Assembly: GCA_019914995.1 (NCBI GenBank)
Contig: CM034126.1
Location: forward strand, 4,903,001-4,967,000
Source of the DNA: Acanthochlamys bracteata
Taxonomy: Eukaryota; Streptophyta; Magnoliopsida; Pandanales; Velloziaceae
DNA: 64,000 bases
Direction: 5' to 3'
In this document: piece by piece, positions 1 to 11,700 of the stretch
Layout of the letters: the number at the start of each line of letters is the position of its first letter
Position numbering within the stretch: position 1 is the stretch's first letter
Notes under the pieces: model-generated
Told to the model about the DNA's origin: nothing
The model's database searches: none
What the model saw: only the letters and a program-made list of their open reading frames with translations
Translations under genes and position numbers: made by a program

Positions 1-2320
1 GATACCAATCCTGTCGTCACGACTGATGAGGTTTCTAGTACATTCTTTCCAACTGCTTCCACTGCATCCCAGATTTTCTCTGCAGTATATTACCCAAGAA
101 ATGGGGGGAAAAACATAAGGAATAGGTACACATTAGGAATACCTTCCTATTCTTCTTTGATAAAGACTGTCAAGTGACGAACAATAGAAAAATCAAGGAA
201 CTAGAGCCAGCAGGTGCGCACCAAAGGGTGCACAGCTCGATTACGTGGATCCAAGAAGTCGAACACTTCAAACCAAGTAAGAATAGCAAATACTATCAAA
301 GTATTGCTTACTGCACGCCTACGTGAAAATTGCATTAAGGAAATTTGCAGGCTAGTTAAGTCATTCAAGCTGCTTAGCTTGCAGGCTAGTTAAGTCATAC
401 AAGCTGCTCAGTTTGGAAGAGTTCTTGGTGCGCTGCAATTATTTAATCAAATGACGGATAACTAAAGGCAGCCCAACCTGCTTGGAAAAATTCGCACTCA
501 GCCCACCATGAACAATGAACCTACATGCACTCTTATTAGAATTATATCTGAGGCTCAAGAACTCGCATCCTATAGTTTGTGGAGCTAACAAAGTCAAAAA
601 CAAAAAGACCAGAGCATGGCAACATATGAAAATCTGCATTTTTAACTATAGGAGTAAAACAGAAGATGCATATCCAGTAAACATCTACACAGTATCTAAG
701 TAAACTAAAACCACAGCATACCAAAGCCATCAAGAGATGCCAACACAATTTCGCCTGGAAGAAGTTGAAAGAATTTTCTGCCAATCATTGAATTAGCAAT
801 TGAACTGGTAAAGAAACCAGAGAACCTGATAACTCCAGAGAGTATGCCATTTACAACATTTTCAGACATCTCTGTGATCCTCTTCACCCTGCAAACAACA
901 CATATTGCATAAGCAGTGACCTATACTTGGACCATAGTCCCCCAAAAATTGGAAAAAGGTTGATGTTTGTATGATTCAGATTCAATATAAAATTGAACTA
1001 AAATCCTAGTAGCTTGTTGTGACCAATAATAAAATCATGGAAAATGTGCTACGTAGGTCAGGTTATTACAACATGTTTTAGAACTATGTATAAAATAACT
1101 ACTTGTCAAAGTGAGGGTTCAATCATGGCACCTGAAATATACGATATCATTAATTAAACTAAAAGTCACACATTAAGATTCCTAATGAAACAACAACATT
1201 CGGGATTCCACATATTTGTACCAGTCTTCTTCGGAAGAAATCTATCTGGACCTATTAGTGCTGCATAGCATCAATATAGACTGAAAAACGACGTTCTGTC
1301 TTCAAGAAATAGTTCAAGTACTCAGTTTTACAGGGAAACAATTAGGCTTACTCTCTTATCGTTAACACAAACCATGCAAGTCAGCTATTCTCCATACCTC
1401 AAACATAACAACAGACCAACACATAGCTAAAGCTATTCACAAGAAGGAAAGACATGAATCTTCTATCTAGGATACGAAACCACTATGAGCACGACCTAAA
1501 ACAAAGTCGAGAATAGAAGTATATACCTATTCATCCTGGCCATAGCCTCAGGGCTGATTTCCGTGGGCTTCTCACCAGGCGCAATCTTCTTTTTCAAAGT
1601 CGCATCTGCCCACTTCAATCTCTCTACTGTTACATCCCCTGTCCAAACAATACCTCTCACAATCTGACCCGACCCTTTCGCGATCGCCCTCGCCGCCGAG
1701 CTACTATACTCTTCGACATTTGGAGCCAGCGCTGTCCAATAAGCCGCCGATCTGTCCTTCATCATCTCATTCTTCTTCCCTCCTTCACCATCTTCCTCCG
1801 TGGAAGCTTCCCTCTCCAATCCCCCATCCAGCACCTCCGACCCTTCCCCTCTTCCCTCCGTAGCGTTAACTTCATGTTCAGAAAAGTCCGTAAATTTCTT
1901 CAAAATTTCATCGAATTCAGCTAGCTTCTGCTCCTGCCCTTCAACAGAGAAGGTGAGTCCATAATTCAACGGCGGCGAAGAATTCGAATCTGGTTTTGAA
2001 GGATCAGGGAGCGTGAAGAAATAATGGGACTGATCGAGTTTAACAGCAGGTGAGTCTCTTGCAAGAGGCCACTTAACATCAGCAACACGAGCGATAACGG
2101 CAACGCTAGTCGGGCCCTGCCGGACTCGAGAAACAGTGAGCTCTCCGGAACCAAGATCAAGGCTGCGATCTTTATCAACAAGGTTGAGAATTGCACCAGG
2201 AATTTCGATCAGTACTTCTTCTACTGGAGTTTCTCCGTTATCGTCGTCGTTCGCTAAGTCTGCTGGATCGATTGTTGGGTAGAACGATGAATTGTCGTTG
2301 TTGCTCTTCTCAGAAGCCAT
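1..2320 (-). CDS. ERD7: ERD7-like senescence/dehydration-associated protein (5' part, cut by window start)
   Basis: Seen: three minus-strand exons join in frame: 2320-1527 (ATG at 2320), 888-722 and 79-1, the last running off the window. The N-terminal half carries the typical TIDPADL motif and a beta-rich region (HYFFTLP, LNYGLTFSVEGQE). An acidic Ser/Glu-rich linker follows. The Senescence/spartin-type domain begins around residue 210 (AIAKGSGQIVRGIVW, GDVTVERLKW, EISPEAMARMNR) and continues through GFFTSSIANS and LLPGEIVLASLDGF. Splice junctions are AG|GTAT to gcag|GGTG and TTTG|GTATG to gcag|AGAAA. Known: ERD7 proteins respond to dehydration, cold and senescence and bind membrane lipids during stress. 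Context: transcribed divergently from the kinesin across 430 bp containing ABRE-like G-boxes, which fits stress induction. The C-terminus is not visible. A paralogue named SAG/At4g35985-like is the main alternative name. Confidence 0.9.
345..412. repeat. 34 bp tandem duplication in the ERD7-like intron
   Basis: Two adjacent 34 bp units (345-378 and 379-412) share the core GCAGGCTAGTTAAGTCAT and differ at about three positions. The repeat lies inside intron 2 of the ERD7-like gene. It looks like simple slippage or local duplication; no function is suggested. Confidence 0.85.
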
Positions 2321-2750
2321 TGTTGATCAACTGAAACAGAAAGAATGCCGACGACTGTTCGATAGAATGCTTCAAAATTTCCCTTGCTTGCTTTGCTAAT
2401 ACTGACGAAAATGAAGGTGAAACAAAAACAAGCACCAGAAAGAAACGAGAAGGTGGAAGAAAGCAGATGCACGTGGCATTAGGACGTGGGTCTCCAGAAA
2501 GCAAAAGAGAGTGGAATAGCCACGTGGTTCGAAATCAACTACATCTTGCCACGCGTCCGGCACTAGCCCGTACTCGAAGACTCGTCCTACTAATAGTCTA
2601 ATTTCGCCCGATTGCGATCGCAAAAGCATGGGCTTCAAGAAGCCCATATAAGATTAATAATACGGCCCATCCATCAAGCATTTCTCTCTCCCGCTTGATT
2701 GCAACGCTCTGTTTTATTCGAAAATCAAACGCCACTTCACGAAAATCTAA
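2321..2750. promoter_or_regulatory. Divergent promoter between ERD7-like and KIN-6, with G-box/ABRE and E2F-like sites
   Basis: This 430 bp gap must hold both 5' UTRs and both promoters. A CACGTGGC (G-box/ABRE core) is at 2470-2477, an ACGTGG at 2484-2489, and GCCACGTGG at 2519-2527. ABRE cores are bound by bZIP factors in ABA and drought signalling, which fits the ERD7-like gene. TTTCGCCC at 2602-2609 matches the loose E2F consensus WTTSSCSS, which would suit a cell-cycle kinesin, but one match to such a loose motif is weak. No clear TATA box was seen for either side. Confidence 0.6.
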
Positions 2751-5700
2751 ATGGACCCTTCGACTCCGGTGCCTCCGTCCACCGTTCGACGGAATCCTCC
2801 CCGGCGAGCAAAACTAATCAGTCAAACCCCATTGAAAACCACCAGCATCGCTGCGGCGGCTATCGCCGCAATCGATGTGCTCAACGAGCCAACACTCGGT
2901 CAACGCCCAACGAAGTCAACCGGGCCCACAGAGACACTCAAGGTTTTTCTTCGAATTCGGCCGCTCAATGTCGAGAAGAATCTTGTTCGACGAGATGTCG
3001 CTGCCTTGAGTAAGTTGAAAGGGAAGCGGCTGTCGCCGAAGAAAACGGTGGTGAAAAAACCTCAGAAGAATAATAGTAGTTGCTGGTGTTTGGTTGTGAA
3101 TGATTCGAGCTCGGTCACGTTGTCAGATACCAAGAGAAACAAGAGCGAGGTCTATGATGGGTTCGAAAATGTTTTTTCTCCCGAGTCCTCGCAGGTTAGT
3201 GTTCGCCACTGATTGAAATTTGTTTGGCTTTTCTTCTGTGTGCAACAACTGGAAGTTAGTTCTTGTAAAACTTAGTTAACTGATAACAAATTTACTGGTA
3301 TTTAGTTTTAGTCATGATAGGACACTGTGAACAAGCTGGGACAGAACCATATGTAACTGTCATTAAGTGTAATGGTAAAGTGATGAGTGACGACCTGTGT
3401 ATTGGAGTCTGTATGTTGGTCATAACTATTGGTAACTGAAAATGGCATTGCACCTCTTTTTTTAATATGGGGAAAACTCAATTTGGAGCAGTTAGGAGAA
3501 TGTCAAGGTGTCAACTGGTTGTATAGCTAGGTTGTTTATGATTTCATAACTTACGCAAACTTTAATCTGAAGTCTATTATGTTCAAGGTTAATGTGCAAT
3601 GGCTGCTTTTAAGTTGTTGCAGCATCAGTTTTAATGGCCTTTTAGTCAAATACGCTAGCCTGTGGCATTTACATTTTGTAGATGGAACCATTCTCTGCAT
3701 ATTTGCTCCTTTTTTATAATTAGAAATTTCTTTGATTAATTACATTTTAATCTACCTTCAAGTTATTGGATCTAGTTTGAGAAATGTTGTGGTATTAAAG
3801 CCTTTTTCTTTCAGAAGGAAATCTATGATAAAGTAATGTATCCATTGGTGGTGGATTTTGTGGGAGGGAAAAGTGCTCTTTTGGTTGCAATGGGCCCTAC
3901 TGGATCTGGAAAGACGCATACAATGTTTGGGTCACCAAGGGACCCTGGTATTGTTGCTCGTGCTTTACAAGATATATTTTCTCAGCCAAGTGAGGTTGGT
4001 GATTCTTACCCTTCGAGGTACTCTTTTGTACACCTTGTTTGTTCCTCAATGATATTTGAATCTTGCAGATATTTACTCATTTCCAATCCTATCTATGCAT
4101 AAAGATGATATGTTGGTAGACTTAGATATCTATGTGTTAGCAGCTATCGTTAACCTGTCGCAACCATTGCAGACCATATTACATATCCATGTTTGAGATT
4201 AACTCAGAAAGAGGCAAAGGAGAGAAGATATTTGATTTATTGCCTGATGGTGGAGAAATCTCTCTTAATCAATCAACTGTAATAGGTCTTCAAGAGGTAG
4301 ACTTGCATCATTATCTTATTAAAAGATATATTGAAATGCTTGCTTGCTTGTTTCAGATATCATAAGTTTGAGTCTGGCATATGATTGCCTCTTTGCAGAT
4401 CATGGTTTTTGAAGTAAAAGAAGCAGAAGCTCTGTTGGCATGTGGAATGCTCAAACGTGCTACTGCTGTCACAAATGCGAACAACCAGTCAAGGTATGTA
4501 TTTGTTGAAGTAATATACTTCTTTCTGTCCACTTCAACAATGGAGCATTTGCTCAGTGCAAACTTACTCATCTATTTGGGTGCTTTCTGCATCTTAGTTT
4601 TGAAAGACTAATGACTTAAAGTAACAAGTATGTAATAACACAATTTGTTGGTTCGTATTTGATAGATTGTACAATGATTCTTTTACATGTTTTAATGTTG
4701 AAACAGGAGTACAGAATTAGTCTTGACCATGTAGTGGACAAGACTATAATTTCAATCTAGCACTTCATTCTCTGTAAATACATCTGGTGACACACAATAA
4801 GATAGTTTTTCTGTATATCAGTTTGTTCATCTGGGTAAATTTAGAACTTCTACAATCTCTATTAGCTCACTACAAAAGCATGCTAACTCCTATTTTAGTA
4901 TCCTGAACAATTATTAGTTTTGAAGAAGAAATTTATGATGGCATGTCTTAAATGTGCAGAAGAAATTTTATTTTACTGAAACCTCTTCCTTTTTATATAT
5001 AACTTCCTTGCAGCCGTTCACAATGCATCATAAATATTCGCAATTCGCAGAAGTCTAACAATGAAGGACATGGATTTGTTCAAGGTAGCACTGTTCTTTC
5101 CATTGTGGATCTTGCTGGTGCTGAGAGAGAAAGGAAGACAGGAAATCAGGTCTAGTCAGTTTCTTTACCTATTTAATTTGATGGATATCTATGGAACAAT
5201 AAACTTGTGTTTTGTTTGCATAATACATTATTTAGATATATAACTAGCTCTAGAAACCTCTATAAGGGAGGGACTACCGAATTTGCTTATATTCTTTTGT
5301 TTCTGTGATGTATTATGGATTACAACCTACATATGAAGATGCCAGGAGATAACAGCAAGAGGAGATTCATTCTAGTTTTTTTGAAATTACGTCCTTGTAT
5401 CAGCTTATGTAAGCTTGGGGATTTGATAGATTAGAACTTGTGCGGTTTAAGTCTTAGGATATTCCAACTACTGATGTGGTGGAAGTTTGAATTTAAAAAT
5501 CATTAGGTGTGGAAAGTCATGCAACATTTTTTTCTAACGAACTTGAAACTAGTGAGTCCCTTGCTTTTAGGTTTGTGCTGAGTAGAACTACAGTACAATG
5601 TTTTTCGCTGTAGGGTTCAGTTGCTCCCTAGCGTAGCACTGAGAACCTGGAATGATTAAATTCTCATGTGATCCTAGTCCAACCATGCTGGTTGAATATA

Positions 5701-8700
5701 TGAATATAAGTCAGTGCAGAATTAACTTAATGAACTAAAAGAGCAGATTAGCGTTTTCGATTGAAGCTACTTAACTATGGAATGTATCCCATACAATGTA
5801 TAAATCATCATCTTTGACATTGGAAATAGACAACTTTGTTTTCCATCCTAGAGAGAAGTCCTCATGTGTTCCTTTTGTGTCTCTACTTCTTATTTGTGTT
5901 TTTCTTTTATGCTTATTACAAAAGGTCTTGTCAATCTGTATTGGATTTTTTATTCTTTTCTGCTGGTTATAGCTTAATGCTTTAGGTTCTGTTTTTCTTA
6001 ATCATAAGGGTTGCCTGGAAATTCATTTTCTTGTTTTAGATCCTTGCTTAAAGCATTTTCTTAGTGAATTGATAATGCAGAATCAATTTTCACAATATTT
6101 CCCGCTCCTTTCAGGGTGTGAGATTACTAGAGAGCAGCTTCATCAATAATACCTCGATGGTCTTTGGTCAATGTCTAAGAGTATGTGGTCAATTAATTGT
6201 TTACAAGTCATTAAGCATAACAAGTTAGGATCAACTACTTACTTTATGCTGCGGCTGACAGAATCTGATGTTAGATTTTTCTTGCTATTTTGTTCAATGC
6301 AGTCTTTGTTAGAACATCAGAGAAACCCGAAGAAACCACTACAGAAACACTATAAGAACTCCATGGTATGTCTGTGTCCTTGGGTCGTCATAATGATTCA
6401 ACATTATGTCTTTTGATCTGTGGCATTCTTCCAAGCTTATGATGCTTTATATTCTAGTTGACAAGGTATCTCAAGGACTATCTTGAGGGCAGAAAGCGTA
6501 TGGCATTGGTAAGATGGGATTTCTTTTTCCTCACCATTCTTATGGTTGTTGTTGTACGTGTACTTTGGCTGGAAATATTCAGTTGTCAGACATGAGATAT
6601 GTGTAAAGAATGCAAACAGCTATATAAGGCTTATAATATTTACTTCTTAGAAGTTTGCTAATGATTGAGATGTTAGACAGCAGAGGGTGTTGAACAGAAT
6701 CTATATGCTTCTTTCCTTTCACAAATAATAATGTATTTCATTTTTGTTTATTTCATACAGGAAATGAGCAAATTAATGTAACGTGCAAGCATCATCTCAC
6801 ACACATGCATGCATGCATCAATATACTTGCATAGTATGTGCATCCACGACTTAAAGTCACCAGCATTGAACCAACACTACCTTATTTCTGGCAGGCTGCT
6901 TGCCACCTTAACTTGATGGTAGCTGCTATTAAGCACTATGTTTGAGATTAGCTTTCTTCCCCTTGAGCCCTTTCAAAAATTACTGTGTTGTTCCTTTGGA
7001 ATTTCATGGAATCTTCATGATTGATTTCCAATTACCATGATACAATGTTAAGCACGCTAAAACATAATGGCATTACAAATTGGCATATTTGTCATGGAAT
7101 TGGTGTTACCAGTACACTGGTTACTGAGTGTGTTATTGTAAGTGCTGATTTGCAATGAGAGGGACTTGCTTTCAGTTTCTCTTTTTTTTGTCTCCTAGTG
7201 TCATTCTAGAGCTATTCGTTTTGTAGGTGAACATTAGATGCTTGGGATTTATTTCCACATATGAGTTTGTTTGCCCTTGCAGGTTTTAACTGTTAAACCA
7301 GGAGAAGATGATTACCTGGAGACTTCCTTCTTGTTGAGACAAGCTTCGCCCTACATGAAAATAAAGTAACATATTCTCCTTCATGATGAATTTCAATACA
7401 TTGTCTGGGCAATTTGCATTTCATAAATTTGAGTTTTACTGTTGCTCTGGTCAAATTGCAGTTTATGTGTTAAATTTATAAGCCAAATGCATATATAAGA
7501 ACAAGGAATTGTTTGAAGGCATCCCTTAGATATTTTAATTTGTGCTAGTGAGGACTGTTGATTTTGAAGATCCACCTATGGAAAACTATGTGTTGCTCAG
7601 AGATTTGAGCAGGATTTTCACTTGGAAAAGTTGTGGTATTGAAATGATGACCCATTATAGAGATATACTATAGAATGCACTGACTTTGGAACAATATATT
7701 AGGGTTTACACTCAGTCCCTCCATTTTTCATTCTCATCTCAACTTAAAAAATTCGCATGATATTCATATGGTCCATCTTTGTGTCTATTTGATGGGTTTA
7801 GGCTGAAAGTTTCAGGTAGTTCCAAAATGTTGAAGTGGAGTACATGCTTACAAATACAAACTAGAGTTTTGTGGACAAGCTGTTGTAACATTCCCACACA
7901 ACCATGTTTTTTTTCGAGCATGTGCACAGTTTTTGTGCCTTTCAGGAGTAGTTTGCAAATAAGTGGTGGGTGATTTTATTTGTGCTTGTATATTAATAGC
8001 CTAATGTTTGGATGTGAAACCGTTTTAGGTATAGTTAACCTGGTTAAAACATATCACCTTTAAACTGTAGGAGAGTTACAGGTAATGAGGATCTAATTAT
8101 TTTCTTAAATGTGTTGAGTTTTCAAGTTTGGTCGGCTGTTTCATCTTTCATGTTGTAGTTTCATACATGGTCTTTACATGTTTACTTCTGTAATAAGCTC
8201 TTTTTTCCAGGTTTAATCAAGTTGACGAGCTAGTAACTGCTCCTAAAAGAAGTAATGCTTGCACTAGAATGGAGCACTTAAAGAGAAGAAAGTTCAATGA
8301 CTCTAATGTTTCTTTGGTACTTTCTCTATAGTATCTTACAGTTCACAAATAAATGATATTATAATCGTGATTTGGTAGTAACTTCTTTTTACTGAAGGTT
8401 TTGCAACATGTTTTTCTACTACTGAATTTCTACTTGTATGAATAGCATCAGAGGATAAATAGAATAAAGATGTTCTTGGCCTGAATTCTGCTATGTAGGA
8501 CCAGAATTGTTTAGATGGTAATAGTAATTAATTATTGTGGTAGAGTTGATATCACTTTTTCTTAAGCAAGATCCATTGTTCATAGTTGAACATACACTAG
8601 GTCTAGGTGTTGAAATACAGCAAGTTATATTTGGAAGTTATTTGGTGTAAATGTGGCATAGTTTTGTCAATCGGTGCTCAGTGAGTCAAGAGGTAGGTAT

Positions 8701-11700
8701 TTTGGATATTTCTCCATATAAGGAAGTTGATTGTTTGAGTCCCTTCAACCACTATCAACCTGTAATGGATGTACCCTTTCTGATTGCCAAAATCCTGTTT
8801 GTTTGTTCCTATTACCTTAAATGAACACTACCTAGAAGAAATTCTGTTTCGTCTGCAGGCTACCAACTCACACTTAAATCATTATTTCATAATTGTATTT
8901 CCAGATAGAAAACTTATTATTTTGTATACCTTCTACCTAGGATGTGTAATTCCATAGACCACTGGCTCAAATTCTAGGATTGAACATCACGACAGACTGG
9001 ATTCACTTTGAACTCTTTGTAGGATGAACAACTTCTGAAATCCTGCTGTGGTTGAAAACCTGATAGTAAGTCAGCTTGAGCATGAAAGAGTCTTCCTTGA
9101 TATGTGCATGCTTAATATTTACTCAGCTTGATCTCTTCTTGATGCTGCAAGCATAGTCAATACAATGTTAAGACAAACCGGGCAGTTTCTCTTCCTAATA
9201 ACTTCTCTTTCACTATAAAAAAAGGAAAATGCTAGACATCGTGGTTATTGTGGCTATGAATTGGGTCAAGGCTCTATGCACCGATTATCTGGTGGTTGTG
9301 AAAAGAGACAATCCTGTTTTTAAGAGGCAGTTTTTCTAGGTGCAATAGTATTCTTTTATGCCAATAATGATTTTCTCATGGCCAAAAATGACCTGATGAA
9401 TAGTATATCATAAAAGTTGTGTATGTGATATCATCATTATTGATCTAAATTACTTCCTTGTGCCTTGTATGAAATTATGTTTCTCGTCTTTGGTGGAGAC
9501 AAAGCTTTTACAAGGATTTAACTTGCTATTTTCTCTTTAACTATCACAATTAATCTTTTCAATATTTGCCATTTTCTAAGAAATTTCTATCGTTGCAAAT
9601 GAGTTTAAATCAATATGCTTTTTCTCTGTCAGAACGACAATTGTGATGACGACGTTGCTAAGAGCTTATCCCGTAGTGAAGGTCAGTCTTTCATTCTGAA
9701 TGGACTATTGACTTCTTACTATTAATTCAGCTTCAATTTTTCTGTAGCAAGATACCTTTCTCCATTTATTTTTTCAGTCCACACCTCACACTGTGTTTCT
9801 GATGATTTGTAGAGCATAACTTGGGAAGGAGTGAAAATCCTAAGCTATGTCAACTTTCAAAGGCAAATGTGAAAGCTAACATAGTGCAACCACTTACGGA
9901 AAGTCAGCAGATTGAGTTCCAAACAGAAGCTAGGAGCGAGGAGACAATACTGAACTTTGCTAAGGTTTTGTGGAAGGTTCTTAAAGGATACAAGCAAAAA
10001 CTAGAGGTTCTCCTTTATGACAAGCCTGTAGTTTTCTTCCTCTGTTTTAGTCAATCTATGGATTTGACTCTTTGTCTACTACTTTATTTTATTCTTGTTT
10101 GTAGATTGAATTTCTTCTACTGCTTTAAAAAAGACTTTTATGGTGTGTCTGCGCAATATGCTAAGTTCTTTCAGTTTAGGTTCACTAGTGATGAAATTTG
10201 TTGACTATGATACCTGAATTCTGTTATGATACATTTTATCTACAAAAATCTTGGCTCACTATGCAAGTGCTTATTTGACATATGCTCATAGGTTTGACAT
10301 GCGTCCTAATGTCATGGTTATTACTTCCCTTTTTGCGTCTTCGTAGGTGCCATTAATGAGAAATTGTAGTTGGTAAAATGCTGTAGTTTAGGATTTAATT
10401 GTGTGAATTCCTGCCCTTAAGCCCTGTTAAACAAGTCATTATCCTTCAAAATACCAAAATGATCCTTCTTCAATTTATCTCTCAGGGGGTGATAGTTTGT
10501 AAAGTCTTTCCTGAAGTTTTTCCTATGATAAGAAAGGGAATAACTTGTCCTACTACAATGGTTGATAGTAAAATACTGAAACAATGTGGATTGCATGTCA
10601 CAATTTCTTCATATGCATGTATGAGCATATAATTTCATTTCTTTCAACAGGCATCAAATAATGAAGTTCAAAAACTGGAGAAGACCCTCCAAGAGAAGAA
10701 TGTTTATATTATGGAATTGGAAAGAAAATTGGAGAACTTCTCTTCCTGTAGTTCAGGCCTTGAGCATTCTACTTTGGCAGAAGCTACAAAAAATGGAGAG
10801 GATGTTGGGTCCCACTGTGTTGTAGCCAAGCAACTTACATCTTCTCCAATTCAGAAGACTATCACAGAAGATGTTGAAGCTTTAGCTATCCATGTTGATA
10901 GTCAGATCCCCCTGGTAGTTTTAAGTGTTCCGTTCTTTTTTATTTTTTCCTCACCTGGTAACCTCCTTCTACATTTTGGCTATATTTCATTTTATGTCAG
11001 TAAATATAAATCCTTAAACACGGTAAGACGATTTTGCTAGGAATGATATTTTTGTTTGCTGCACTTGTACCTCCGTACAAGCTTTATGGGTGCATGATAT
11101 TATACCACAGATAAAGTAAAAGTGGAACAATTTAATACTGTACTATTTGAAAGTGTAATTTTGAATGTTTTATAGCGATTGGACATGCAACCTAGTCGAT
11201 CACTTAAGCTTGTTGTTTAACTTCCTTCAAGCTTCTAGAACCCTTAATTGAAGTGGCCATGCTTGGCAAGCTAAAGCTGGTTGCTTTGCTTTGAATTATT
11301 TAGGTCATTTCTTTTATCCGCTACTTGAGGAAATTTTGAACTCTGAGATTAAAACAAAATAGGTTCTTATTAGCTATTATTTATTGTGCTTTTTTTTTCT
11401 TTGTTTGATGGGATGGATTGAGGAGTGCCTATTATATCTCTACTAGTGGTGAACAGCATTCTGAGATGCTTGTTGGTGGACCTATCTTGGAATATCAGCC
11501 TGAACAAACTTTCTAGAAAGTTTCACTTCTGTGCACAATCATCCTATTACAGAATGCTCTTCTTTGTAATTTTGTTAGAGCTAATATATAATAAATGTGC
11601 AAATTTTTTGAATTTGAATTTTCAATTCTATTTCTCTTGATTTCTACCTGTAAGACTTCCATTTTAATTTGATCAATCAATAATACAGGACATGAGCCAT

